Positions 35,349 to 43,688 of a DNA stretch of 64,000 nucleotides are shown piece by piece. The stretch is taken from positions 1,984,001 to 2,048,000 of the forward strand of contig NZ_VFQF01000001.1 of assembly GCF_006717145.1 (NCBI RefSeq). The letters run 5' to 3'. The notes under the pieces are model-generated. The model saw only the letters and a list, made by a program, of their open reading frames with translations, did no database searches and was not told where the DNA came from. Every line of letters begins with the position of its first letter. Position 1 is the first letter of the stretch. The translations under genes and the position numbers were made by a program. Origin of the DNA: Humibacillus xanthopallidus. GTDB taxonomy: Bacteria; Actinomycetota; Actinomycetes; Actinomycetales; Dermatophilaceae.

Positions 35349-35731
35349 TGCAATACATCAAGATTCCGCTGGTCGTGGCCGCGGTCCTCATTCTCGTGAT
35401 CGTCTTCCGCAACAGGCAGCGCGTAGAGCTGCGCGCGGGTTCTCGCGTCCTCGTCCTGGCGTTGGCCGCCATTGCGATCGTGTCGATCATCGACCCGGAC
35501 ATCCCCCAGGCCATTGCCAACCTTCTCGGAGTGACCCGAGGCACGGACCTGCTGCTCTACCTGCTGATCGTCGTCTTCGTTCTGACCACCCTCGGCCTCT
35601 ACTTCCGGCTACGAGACACGGACCAGCACCTTCGTCGGCTCGTGCGCTCCCTCGCCATCGAGGACGCCATCCACAAGGACGGCCCGCCCAGACCCGAGGC
35701 GGGACAGACGCCTGGCTCACGTCAGACCTGA
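35348..35731 (+). CDS. DUF2304 membrane protein, copy B
   Basis: A 127-aa protein with three membrane helices, equivalent to the 23537 gene, sharing VSIIDP, LLGVTRGTDLLLYLLI and the R-x-R-x-x-D charged helix. It starts at a TGATG overlap with the GT2 stop, so the pair is coupled as in copy A. The C-terminal tail is short here. Confidence 0.82.
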   Translation: MQYIKIPLVVAAVLILVIVFRNRQRVELRAGSRVLVLALAAIAIVSIIDPDIPQAIANLLGVTRGTDLLLYLLIVVFVLTTLGLYFRLRDTDQHLRRLVRSLAIEDAIHKDGPPRPEAGQTPGSRQT

Positions 35732-35733
35732 GC

Positions 35734-35748
35734 CCGCCGGATAGGCGG
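35734..35748. terminator. Short hairpin at a convergent junction
   Basis: CCGCC and GGCGG pair around the 5-base loop GGATA, right after the DUF2304 stop. The stem is short and the call weak. The rest of 35749-35808 shows nothing clear. Confidence 0.3.
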
Positions 35749-35808
35749 ACCAACGGCACGGACGGCCCCCTACGACGTCACGCCAGGTCCCGGGTCAGGA
35801 CGGGCGAG

Positions 35809-36795
35809 TCAGCCTCCCCGCTGCTGCAGATGAACCTGGAGGTCCTGGAGTGTCGCCGACACCCCAGCCGGGAAGGTGGTCAGTGTCCTTCGGTCCAGCT
35901 CTGGCCACACCCGGGAGCGCAGACTCAGATCGCGCGACTGCATCGCCGACACGGGCGACGCACCGAGGATGATCGACGGGCGGCGGCGGAAGATCCGTCG
36001 GAGCTCGGCGATGACCGCGCCGATGGTGATCGCGCGTTGGGTGGCGAGGATCTTCGTGACGACGTGGGGCGCCTCGTCGGCTGCGGCGCCGAGGACGCCA
36101 GGGGCCGCCCGCTCCGAGCGGGCGCGATCGAGGCAGTCGAGCACCATCTGCGCACAGTCGGGGGCGTAGAGGTAGTCGCGCAGCGTGTCGAGAGAGACCC
36201 AGATCGATGAGGGACGCCGCTCGAGGTGGGCCGCACAGAGCTGCGAGACGAGCCCCTGCGGCTTGTCGAGGTTCTGACCGGGTCCGTAGAGGTTGGCGAT
36301 CCGACCGATCACGACGGAGGCGCCCCCCGCGGCCCAGTCGGTCACGGTCTGCTCGGCCCGCAGCTTGGCCCACCCGTAAGGAGCCAACGGCCTGACCGGG
36401 GAGAACTCGTCGTAGGGAGAGGCACCCGCGCCGGCATAGATGCCGCCCGCGGAGGACGCGAGGAAGAAGACGCCACGGGATGCCTGTTCCGCAGTCCCAC
36501 GCAGCCCCTCGAGAGCGGTGACGAGGAATCGGTGCTCGGTCTCGAACGACGCGACCGACGATCCGGTGACACCTGCGCCGGCGCACCAGATGACCTGCCA
36601 CGGCCCCTCGCCCGCCGCCGCCAGGAGCTGCCGCGCCGTGTCGGCAAGCACCCGGGCGGCCTGCTCCGGGTCGTCCCACGGGACGCGCGGGGCGTCGAGA
36701 ACCGGAGCCCGCCCCCGAAGGGCCGCCACGACGTGCTGTCCGAGCAGACCCCCGGAACCCACCACCCAGGTGAGCGGGGGCTGCCCCACGGTCAT
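35809..36795 (-). CDS. NAD-dependent epimerase/dehydratase (extended SDR)
   Basis: A 328-aa extended short-chain dehydrogenase that should modify a nucleotide sugar. The NAD loop is VVGSGGLLGQHV near residue 11, slightly off the usual GXXGXXG. SSAGGIYAG supplies the catalytic Ser/Thr, and YGWAKLRAE the YXXXK pair at about 145. RIANLYGPGQN and LRDYLYAPDCAQ are sugar-nucleotide SDR features. The ATG at 36795 overlaps the stop of the GT2 gene (ATGA), so it belongs to that operon. Confidence 0.83.
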   Translation of the reverse strand: MTVGQPPLTWVVGSGGLLGQHVVAALRGRAPVLDAPRVPWDDPEQAARVLADTARQLLAAAGEGPWQVIWCAGAGVTGSSVASFETEHRFLVTALEGLRGTAEQASRGVFFLASSAGGIYAGAGASPYDEFSPVRPLAPYGWAKLRAEQTVTDWAAGGASVVIGRIANLYGPGQNLDKPQGLVSQLCAAHLERRPSSIWVSLDTLRDYLYAPDCAQMVLDCLDRARSERAAPGVLGAAADEAPHVVTKILATQRAITIGAVIAELRRIFRRRPSIILGASPVSAMQSRDLSLRSRVWPELDRRTLTTFPAGVSATLQDLQVHLQQRGG

Positions 36796-37820
36796 CGAGT
36801 GGTGCTTCGGGACCCGGGACGCCGGCCGAGCGGCCCTGTGCCCGGGTCGCTGATGATGAGATACGGCGGCTTGCCCATGGCCATCCCGACGGCCACCCCG
36901 ATGTACTCGGCGATGATGCCGAGCGAGAAGAGGATGGCACCGGTGCTGAGAAGCACGACGACCATGTTCGACGTCCACCCTTCGGGGGTGTGCTTGCCGA
37001 GGCTCACCGAGATGATGAGATAGACCGCGAAGAGGATGCCGGCCAGACCGAAGGCGACACCGAGGCCGCTCACGACACGCAGGCCGCGCGTGCCGCTCGA
37101 GAGGACCAGCCGCCAGAAGTGGGAGAGAAGGCGGCGCATGCTGTAGCCCGACGGACGACCACCTTCCTCACGCAGCTCGACGTCGACGTGCGAGATGCGG
37201 TCGACGACCCAGCCCAGGGCCACGTCGAGGTAGACGCCGGCACCGGCATACGCCGCGACACTGCGGCCGAGCTCTCCGAGCATGAGTCGGTAGCTCTGGA
37301 AGGTCTGCACGGCGCCGCCCGCGAGGAAGCTCGCGAAGACCCACTTCGCGCCCTTGGACGCGAGGTTGCGCAGCGCTCCGTGAGGCGGCTCGTTGGTCGG
37401 TTCGGCGTAGACGAGCTGGGCGTTCTCGGCGAGGGCGACGTCGAGGAAGCGGCCGATGTCGGCGGGGTCGTGCTGCCCGTCCTCGTCGAGGGTGACGATC
37501 CAGTCGCCGCTGCTCGAGGCCATGCCCGCGAGGGTCGCAGGGTGCTGGCCGTAGTTGCGGCTGAGCCAGATCGGACGCACGAAGTCGTGCTCCTCGGCGA
37601 GCGCTGCCATCGTGTCGGCGGAGGAGTCCGGGCCGTTGTCGTGCACGAGCAGCCACTCGGTCAGCTCCCATCGGTGCCCGTCAGGGGTGATCTGTTCGCC
37701 CCGGAGGGCGGTCATCTCCTTCGCGAGGTCCGGCAGGGTGCGCTCCCCCTTGTAGACGGGGGTCACCACGGAGATACGGTGCGTGCGTTCGGGCTGCGGG
37801 TCGGCCTGCGGGTCGGACAC
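36792..37820 (-). CDS. Membrane GT2 glycosyltransferase, GtrB/DPM1-like
   Basis: A 342-aa GT2 enzyme with two C-terminal membrane helices (about 265-290 and 300-325). VVTPVYKGERTL, LVHDNGPDSS, SRNYGQHPATLAGM and TLDEDGQHDP (DXD-type motif) mark a polyprenyl-phosphate glycosyltransferase of the GtrB/ArnC type. It would feed lipid-linked sugar to envelope assembly. I use GTG 37820 because TACGCT lies 6 bases ahead with no ribosome site, pointing to a leaderless message. The in-frame ATG at 37841 would sit upstream of that promoter. Confidence 0.87.
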   Translation of the reverse strand: MSDPQADPQPERTHRISVVTPVYKGERTLPDLAKEMTALRGEQITPDGHRWELTEWLLVHDNGPDSSADTMAALAEEHDFVRPIWLSRNYGQHPATLAGMASSSGDWIVTLDEDGQHDPADIGRFLDVALAENAQLVYAEPTNEPPHGALRNLASKGAKWVFASFLAGGAVQTFQSYRLMLGELGRSVAAYAGAGVYLDVALGWVVDRISHVDVELREEGGRPSGYSMRRLLSHFWRLVLSSGTRGLRVVSGLGVAFGLAGILFAVYLIISVSLGKHTPEGWTSNMVVVLLSTGAILFSLGIIAEYIGVAVGMAMGKPPYLIISDPGTGPLGRRPGSRSTTR

Positions 37821-37826
37821 GCTACG

Positions 37827-37832
37827 AGCGTA
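37827..37832 (-). promoter_or_regulatory. Leaderless promoter -10 box
   Basis: Reading leftward, TACGCT is followed by 6 bases and GTG 37820. Confidence 0.5.
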
Positions 37833-37862
37833 GGGGATCACTGACGCCTCGCTCCGTCCGGC

Positions 37863-38726
37863 TCAGGCCGTGGTCTGCTCGAGGACGGCGTCCGGCGGCG
37901 TCATCTTGCGACCGAGCCAGATGTAGGCGAGGCGCCGGACGTAGGCCATGGCCCGCGCGAGGTTGTCGCCGCGCACGAGGTCTGCGCGCGAGAGGAGCCC
38001 GGGGTTCTCCGCAGCGAGGCGGTGGTGGAAGCGCACGACCTGGTCGGACTGCTGCCGAGCGAGGTTGACGCTCCACTGCGAGGCGCTGAGGCGGAAGCTC
38101 GCGAGCGACTGTGGCAGGGCGAAGAAGTCGCCGAGCATGAGGACGTTGCAGAAGGTCTGCTGGTCGATGACGTAGGGCTCCGAGTCGGCCCAGCCACCCG
38201 CCCGCTCGAGGGCATCGCGGCGCATGAGCACGCACGCGGGCTCGCCGAAGATGTTGGAGCCGACGATGACGGCTCGCCGGGCGGCGGTGCGCCCGGGCTG
38301 GAGCCCGGTGAGGCCCGCCAGGCCGCGAGCCTCGGTGACCGTGTTGCTGTGTGCGTCGATGAGCGTGCGTCGGCTCGAGCAGAGGACGACCTGCGGGTGC
38401 GTCGCCATCGCATCGACCTGCAGCTCAAGGCAGCGCGGGTCGATGAGGTCGTCACCGCAGACGAGCTTGAGGTAGTCGCCGGTCGCCTCGCGGGTGACGC
38501 GGGACCAGTTCGCTGGTGCGCCTCCGCCGGCGGGGGTCTGCATGAGCCGCACCCGGGAGTCGTCGGCGTAGCGCTGGATGCGCTCCCACGTGTCATCGGT
38601 GCTCGAGTGGTCGGCGACGAGCAGCTCGAAGTCCGTGAACGTCTGGGCCAGGATCGAGTCGAGGGTCGCCTCGATGAAGTCGGCGTTGTTGTAGGCAGGC
38701 ACGACGACGGAAACGGTCGGGGCCAC
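37863..38726 (-). CDS. Family 2 glycosyltransferase
   Basis: A 287-aa GT-A enzyme with VVVPAYNNADFIEATLDSIL at the N-terminus, VADHSSTDDT, and LVCGDDLIDP as the metal-binding DXD-type motif. The C-terminal half carries MRRDALERAGGW and is richer in aromatic residues. It starts with GTG 38726, preceded by GGAGAAG, three bases after the GtrA stop, so the two are cotranscribed. Confidence 0.82.
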   Translation of the reverse strand: MAPTVSVVVPAYNNADFIEATLDSILAQTFTDFELLVADHSSTDDTWERIQRYADDSRVRLMQTPAGGGAPANWSRVTREATGDYLKLVCGDDLIDPRCLELQVDAMATHPQVVLCSSRRTLIDAHSNTVTEARGLAGLTGLQPGRTAARRAVIVGSNIFGEPACVLMRRDALERAGGWADSEPYVIDQQTFCNVLMLGDFFALPQSLASFRLSASQWSVNLARQQSDQVVRFHHRLAAENPGLLSRADLVRGDNLARAMAYVRRLAYIWLGRKMTPPDAVLEQTTA

Positions 38727-38729
38727 GGC

Positions 38730-39305
38730 TCACTTCTCCTGGGGTCGCACGGTGAGGGACTGCGCGCCCGGCGCGGCGGTTGGTGCGTCGTCCTCCACCG
38801 TGGGGCGGCGGAAGGAGTACCGGTTGTGACCGACCCAGCTGAGCACCGTCGTCACGAAGGTGATGAGGCATTGCGACAGGAACGGGTGCCAGTGGAAGAC
38901 GTGGACCATCACCCAGAGCAGCACGAGGTTGATGGCGAAGGCCGAGATGTAGACGGTGCTGAAGCGCGCGAGGTCGCGCAGCACGTTGCCGTGCACCTTG
39001 AAGACGATCCTGCGGTAGAGCACGAACGCGCAGAGGATCGAGACGATGTAGGTGAGCACGAGGGCCGGGTAGTGGCCGTAGCCGTTCCACTTGGTGCCGA
39101 GCCACCAGTCGAAGAGGAGGAACCACATCGTGCCGATGGCGGTGTTGAGCCCACCGACGAAGAGGAAGGCGACTCGCCGGTCCTTGATGATGCGAAAGAG
39201 CAGACCGTCCTCACCGCTGACACCGGGCGGCAGGTTGTCGTCGTGCGGCCTCTGGCCACCCACGACGACGGGGGCGCCGCTGTCGGGGTCGGAGGTCTGA
39301 GGCAC
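38730..39305 (-). CDS. GtrA-family membrane protein
   Basis: A 191-aa GtrA/DPMS-accessory protein with four membrane helices (about 45-66, 80-100, 117-136 and 143-160). FLFVGGLNTAIGTMWFLLF and YSFRR match the family. GtrA proteins help flip or present polyprenyl-linked sugars made by GtrB-type enzymes such as the one at 36792. GTG 39305 is 6 bases after a TACCAT box with no ribosome site, suggesting a leaderless start. Confidence 0.85.
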   Translation of the reverse strand: MPQTSDPDSGAPVVVGGQRPHDDNLPPGVSGEDGLLFRIIKDRRVAFLFVGGLNTAIGTMWFLLFDWWLGTKWNGYGHYPALVLTYIVSILCAFVLYRRIVFKVHGNVLRDLARFSTVYISAFAINLVLLWVMVHVFHWHPFLSQCLITFVTTVLSWVGHNRYSFRRPTVEDDAPTAAPGAQSLTVRPQEK

Positions 39306-39311
39306 CCATCG

Positions 39312-39317
39312 ATGGTA
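39312..39317 (-). promoter_or_regulatory. Leaderless promoter -10 box for gtrA
   Basis: Reading leftward, TACCAT is followed by 6 bases and GTG 39305. Confidence 0.45.
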
Positions 39318-39375
39318 GTGGCAGGCGCCTCCTGGGCCCCAATCGCCGCGCGAGGCACCGGCGGGGCGGGGCTCC

Positions 39376-39777
39376 TCAGGACAGGCCGGCGATGTGCTCG
39401 ATGAGTCCGGTCGTCGACACGGAGGGCGTGCGCGGCAGGTAGACGACGTCACAGACGTCCTTGACCCAGTCGAACTTGCCGGCCCAGTCGTCACCCATGA
39501 CGAGGACGTCGGCGTGCTGCTCGACGATGTAGTCGCGCTTCTTCTCGAGCGACTCCTCGAGGAAGACGCCGTCGACGACGCGCAGGCTGCTGATGATCTC
39601 GATCCGCTCGTCCTCGTTGAAGACCGGCGACCGGCCCTTCTTGGAGAAGTTGAGGGCGTCGGACGAGACCCCTACGACGAGGCGGTCGCCGAGCTCGGCG
39701 GCACGCTGGAGCACCCGGACGTGACCGACGTGGAAGACGTCGAACGTGCCGAAGGTGATGACGGTCCTCGGGGACAA
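39376..39777 (-). CDS. tagD: Glycerol-3-phosphate cytidylyltransferase (TagD-like)
   Basis: A 133-aa nucleotidyltransferase that makes CDP-glycerol (or a related CDP-alcohol) from CTP for teichoic acid synthesis. FGTFDVFHVGHV holds the HXGH signature at 16-19, and SVSTTGLI near 120 is the second nucleotide-binding motif. Length matches Bacillus TagD. The TTG start at 39777 is set by a perfect AAGGAGG 7-8 bases upstream. The product would feed the two TagF-like enzymes at 47489 and 51283. Confidence 0.88.
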   Translation of the reverse strand: MSPRTVITFGTFDVFHVGHVRVLQRAAELGDRLVVGVSSDALNFSKKGRSPVFNEDERIEIISSLRVVDGVFLEESLEKKRDYIVEQHADVLVMGDDWAGKFDWVKDVCDVVYLPRTPSVSTTGLIEHIAGLS

Positions 39778-39868
39778 CGGGCTCCTCCTTGAGAGGACGT
39801 GCTGGAGTGGTGCGCCGTGCTGAGGAGCCCGGGCGCGCGGTCGCAGCCACGCGGCGCCACCGCCTCAG

Positions 39869-39874
39869 AGGCTA
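39869..39874 (-). promoter_or_regulatory. -10 box for the TagD-like gene
   Basis: Reading leftward, TAGCCT would start near 39861 and give a leader of about 84 bases. Confidence 0.35.
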
Positions 39875-39890
39875 CCGTCTCGCCCCGGCA

Positions 39891-40907
39891 TCACCGAGCG
39901 AGCAGCGTGAGGGCGCGTGATGCCGCCTGGGCGAGGGTCGTGTCGACGAGGCCTGCCCCGTCGCTGACCCGGCCGCCGTGGAGCACCGCCTCGGCGACCG
40001 CCGCAGGCTCGAGACCGGCGAGCTCGACGCCGCGGGGCCTGGGCGCGAGGTCGCTCGCGACGACCCGCGCCCCCAGCGCCAGCGCTTCGCGCACGATGAC
40101 CGAGTCGCCGTCCCAGCTCGTCGGCCGCAGGAAGACGCCGGCGCCCGCCAGCACGCCACTGACCTGCTCGGGGGTGAGGTCGAAGGAGAGGTCGACCCAG
40201 TCGAGCGGGGCGACCACCGACCCCAGCGCCTCGAGCTCCGGGCCCTGGTGGCCGTAGGCGAGGAGCTTGAGACGGGCGTCGGGCCACTCGGCTCGGACGA
40301 GCCGCACGGCCTCGACTCCGGCCTGCGCGTTGTAGTGCGCCAGCCCGGCGTTGGTCGCCAGCACGAGGGCGTGCGGGTCGCGCGGGGTCGCGCCCCGGGC
40401 GGCCACTCCCCTGGCGTCGAACGGCGTGACGACGGTGGTGCGGCCGGCGAGGTCCGGTGGCAGGAGCTCACGGATGGCGGCGTTGACGACCCAGAGCTCG
40501 TCGAAGGTGCGCAGCACCCGGAGCACGGCACGCCGCCGCGAGGGCGTCATCGCCGACAGCTGTCCGGCGGTCGAGCCGGAGTGGAGCACGAGCGCCTTGA
40601 CCCCGGGCAGGGTGGCGAGCAGGGGTGCGAGCTGGGCGGCACGCCAGAGCCGGGTGATGTGCAGGACGTGCAGCGCGGGTCGGCTCCACAGCGTGGGCAC
40701 GGCTCGGGCGGCTCGCGAGGCGGAGCCGGTGTCGACGTAGCTGACGTCGTGCCCGGCGGCTCGGAGCACCTCGGTCATCTGCCGGTGGCTCGTCAGGACG
40801 CCGCCGACCTCGCCGTGCTCCTGCGCCCACTGGACCACCCGGCGTGGCGCGTCGGCGCCGCTCGACGTGGCCCGGGAGTCTCCGGGCAGGGGGTCGACCT
40901 GCGGCAT
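39891..40907 (-). CDS. Family 4-like glycosyltransferase
   Basis: A 338-aa GT-B enzyme. The N-terminal domain has QWAQEHGEVGGVLTSHRQMTEVLRAAGHDV, and the donor domain has PTSWDGDSVIVREALALGARVVAS, the GT4 E-X7-E-type region. Some usual GT4 motifs (such as the RLxxxKG segment) are weak, so the subfamily is unclear. It starts at a TGATG overlap with the CDP-alcohol phosphotransferase gene and should act on the same lipid-linked product. Confidence 0.75.
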   Translation of the reverse strand: MPQVDPLPGDSRATSSGADAPRRVVQWAQEHGEVGGVLTSHRQMTEVLRAAGHDVSYVDTGSASRAARAVPTLWSRPALHVLHITRLWRAAQLAPLLATLPGVKALVLHSGSTAGQLSAMTPSRRRAVLRVLRTFDELWVVNAAIRELLPPDLAGRTTVVTPFDARGVAARGATPRDPHALVLATNAGLAHYNAQAGVEAVRLVRAEWPDARLKLLAYGHQGPELEALGSVVAPLDWVDLSFDLTPEQVSGVLAGAGVFLRPTSWDGDSVIVREALALGARVVASDLAPRPRGVELAGLEPAAVAEAVLHGGRVSDGAGLVDTTLAQAASRALTLLAR

Positions 40908-41713
40908 CAGTCCAGCCTCGAGCTGGTGAGCACACCGAGGAGGTGGCCCGCCGCGGTGACGAGCGCCAGCGGAACCATGACGACGACGAGGACCTGGGTG
41001 CCGACGAGGTCGCCTCGCACCGCGTCGACCATCGCGGCCGCGAGGGCGAGCAGGCTCGCCTCGACGGCGACGAAGGCCCGGAAGAAGGGTAGGTGACCGG
41101 CTGCGCGCCGCACCGCGGCGATGCCCGAGACCTTGGACGCAGCGGTCTGGGCGACGTCGTCGAGCAGCGGCCGGCCGGTCTTGGCGCGCGCGACGATGAC
41201 GAGGTCGGTGAAGGCCTTGTTGACGAGGACGATGACCGCGACGACCAGCCCGAGGACCGTGTAGGCGCCGACGTCACCCGGGTGCGCAAGCGACCAGTCG
41301 TCTGCGCGCAGGCCGATCGCGATGGGGATCGAGGCCTCCGTCAGGTAGTGGCCGATGCGGTCGAGGTAGATGCCCGCGGGCGAGAACCGCTGCCGCCACC
41401 GGGCCACCTCCCCGTCGGAGCAGTCGAGCAGGATCTGCAGCTGCATCGCGAGGACCGCCACGAGCGGCCCGACGACGCCACCGAACGGGATCGCGAAGGC
41501 CCCGAGCACCCCGACGAGGATCATCAGCCACGTGACACCGTTGGGCGTGATGTGGGTCGGCAGCAGGGCCCGCGTGGCATAGATCGACAGGTGCCGGATG
41601 TAGAGCGCTCCCGCCCAGTGCTCGGCGTTGTAGCGCGCGATGTGCTCCGGCGGCTGCGCGACGGCCTTGAGCTCCGCGATGCTCGGGCGGTCGTTCGTGG
41701 GGTCGTGCGTCAC
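40907..41713 (-). CDS. CDP-alcohol phosphotransferase-family protein, fourth catalytic Asp replaced by His
   Basis: A 268-aa membrane protein with about six helices. The family signature D(x)2DG(x)2AR(x)8G(x)3D(x)3D appears as D97-CSD100-G-EV-AR, G114 and D118, but position 122, the usual general-base Asp, is His. Metal-binding Asp residues are intact. It would transfer a phospho-alcohol from a CDP-alcohol, perhaps made by the TagD-like enzyme. The His substitution could alter or abolish activity. GTG 41713 has only a weak ribosome site. Confidence 0.8.
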   Translation of the reverse strand: MTHDPTNDRPSIAELKAVAQPPEHIARYNAEHWAGALYIRHLSIYATRALLPTHITPNGVTWLMILVGVLGAFAIPFGGVVGPLVAVLAMQLQILLDCSDGEVARWRQRFSPAGIYLDRIGHYLTEASIPIAIGLRADDWSLAHPGDVGAYTVLGLVVAVIVLVNKAFTDLVIVARAKTGRPLLDDVAQTAASKVSGIAAVRRAAGHLPFFRAFVAVEASLLALAAAMVDAVRGDLVGTQVLVVVMVPLALVTAAGHLLGVLTSSRLD

Positions 41714-41783
41714 GAGCGCCCATCCTGCCCTGTATGCCGCAGTGCCGGGTCACGAGGTCGCGGCGCGGGCCGCACGTGGGGGC

Positions 41784-43688
41784 TCACGAGGACGGGCAGT
41801 TCCGGTCTGCGGACCGGCCGATGAGGGTGTAGCGCGGCCCGATGAGGCTGACCCTGCTCACCCTGACGACCTCACGGGCATACGGCTCGCGCTGGGTCGG
41901 GCGAGGGGCGAACTCGCCGAGGACGCAGACGCGAGCGTCGGTGAAGAGTGACGTGACGTAGCTGGGGTAGCCCGGCTCGCGGCGGTAGTCGTAGATGACG
42001 GGTCCGGGCTGGTGGAAGCCGAACCACTCGTAGCCGGCGTCGACCGTCTCGGCCGCGTAGCCGAGTCGCGTCGCCTCGGTGCCGAGGCTCCACTTCGTGC
42101 CGTCGAAGGTCGCTGACGCGTCGACCTGAGCCACGCCGATGAGGGCGAGGACGGCCACCGCGGCACTGGCGACGAGGCGGCCGAGCAGCTGTGGTGCCTT
42201 CGACCGCGATGCGTGGATGGCCGCCGCGGCGAGGAAGGGCACGGCGCCGACGACGTAGCGGTCGAAGGGGCGACCACGGGTGATGATGACGACCACGACG
42301 ACGAGAGCCACGGTGACCACGCCGAAGGTCAGGGCGATGCGCGGCGAGGGGTCGATGGATCGCACGGCAGTGGCGGGAGCCTCCGCCGAGTGGGTGTCGA
42401 CCTCCGTCACCTCGCGTCGCCGTCGCCGCCAGTCGAGGAGCACGCTGACCGTGCGGGCAACGGCGAACGTGATGAGCAGCGAGGTCGCGACGTTGGCCGC
42501 GGCCATGATGCTCCACCACGCCTGCCGCGAGAACACGGCCGGCGCCACCCCCGCGAGGGTGCCCGAGTAGGACCCGCCGAGCCGCACGTAGTTGCCGACG
42601 AGGAGGGGATAGCCGAGCACGTGCGAGGTGTAGGTGAACAGCGCGATGAGTGCGACGGTGAGCGGCCACCACCGCAGCAGCATGCGCCACATCCCTCCGC
42701 GCCACACGGCCAGTGCGACGGGGAACATGAGGAAGCCCGTCGTCGTCAGGATCCCGGCGAGGACGTAGTAGACCCGCTGGCCCAGCTCGATCTCCGCGGT
42801 GAGGGCCCGCGGTCCGGCCACGAGGGTGTCGCGCCAGAGGAAGAGGGCCGCTGCGAGGAGTACCCAGACGATGCCCACCCCAGCGACGACGAGCAGCAGC
42901 CTGAGACGACCCGTGGGCCGGCGCCCGTGGGTGAGGAGCGCCGCGATGAGCACTGCAGCAGCGGCCGCGAGCGAGTACTCCCGCACGCTGAAGGCGAGCA
43001 GGGCGAGGACGAGCGACAGGGCGAGCCAGCCCCAGCGCAGGCGCGGCCCGCGCAGGGCCGGCACCGCGGCGCAGAGGCACAGGACCTGAAGGGCGATGGC
43101 CGGCACGTCGGACATGAACGACACGCTGAGCCCGCCCCAGATGGGTCCAACGGCGATGAGGGCGACGCAGAAGGCCGCCCAGAAGGCGGCGAGGAAGTGC
43201 CGGAAGAAGAAGTAGGCGGCCGCGAGCGCGACGGCCGACAGGAGGGCGACGGCCACCTGCAGCGGCGCGATCTGCGCCCCGAAGACGGCGATGACGGGCT
43301 GGGCGGCGACCACCTGGCCGACGAGCAGGGTGCTCGAGTAGGGGTCGAACGAGAGGTGACCGGTGCTCGCGAGCGAGAACGCGAGGCGGTAGTAGACCCA
43401 GTCGTCGTTGCGTGCGGCGCCGAGCGCGCCGTGCGCGGCAGCATCGGCGAGGTAGAGACCCGCGACGGCGAGCGCGGCGCACCACGCGAGCACCACCTCG
43501 AGCCGTGGCAGGCGGGGGCGCGCGACGTCCATGGCACTCTCCGGCCGGGATCCATCGAGGGGCTCCTGCACGTCCGGCGCCTGAGCCGCCTGAGCCGCCT
43601 GAGCCGCTGGGGCCGCCTGAGCCGCTGGGGCCGCGCTCGCAGGGGAGTCGTTCGGGGCGGGATCGTCGACCCCTGGCGTGTCGGTCAT
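41784..43688 (-). CDS. Large polytopic membrane protein, GT-C candidate
   Basis: A 634-aa protein with about 11 membrane helices after an Ala/Gln/Pro-rich low-complexity N-terminus (residues 14-40). Like the 30515 protein it has an acidic motif after the first helix (RNDDWVYYRLAFSL) and a conserved SFMSDVPAIALQVL segment, which fits a GT-C glycosyltransferase using a lipid-linked donor. The C-terminal extracytoplasmic tail has two Cys. ATG 43688 overlaps the stop of the upstream CDP-alcohol phosphotransferase (ATGA). The N-terminal low-complexity run comes from a DNA repeat (GCCTGAGCC at 43579-43625). Confidence 0.68.
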   Translation of the reverse strand: MTDTPGVDDPAPNDSPASAAPAAQAAPAAQAAQAAQAPDVQEPLDGSRPESAMDVARPRLPRLEVVLAWCAALAVAGLYLADAAAHGALGAARNDDWVYYRLAFSLASTGHLSFDPYSSTLLVGQVVAAQPVIAVFGAQIAPLQVAVALLSAVALAAAYFFFRHFLAAFWAAFCVALIAVGPIWGGLSVSFMSDVPAIALQVLCLCAAVPALRGPRLRWGWLALSLVLALLAFSVREYSLAAAAAVLIAALLTHGRRPTGRLRLLLVVAGVGIVWVLLAAALFLWRDTLVAGPRALTAEIELGQRVYYVLAGILTTTGFLMFPVALAVWRGGMWRMLLRWWPLTVALIALFTYTSHVLGYPLLVGNYVRLGGSYSGTLAGVAPAVFSRQAWWSIMAAANVATSLLITFAVARTVSVLLDWRRRRREVTEVDTHSAEAPATAVRSIDPSPRIALTFGVVTVALVVVVVIITRGRPFDRYVVGAVPFLAAAAIHASRSKAPQLLGRLVASAAVAVLALIGVAQVDASATFDGTKWSLGTEATRLGYAAETVDAGYEWFGFHQPGPVIYDYRREPGYPSYVTSLFTDARVCVLGEFAPRPTQREPYAREVVRVSRVSLIGPRYTLIGRSADRNCPSS

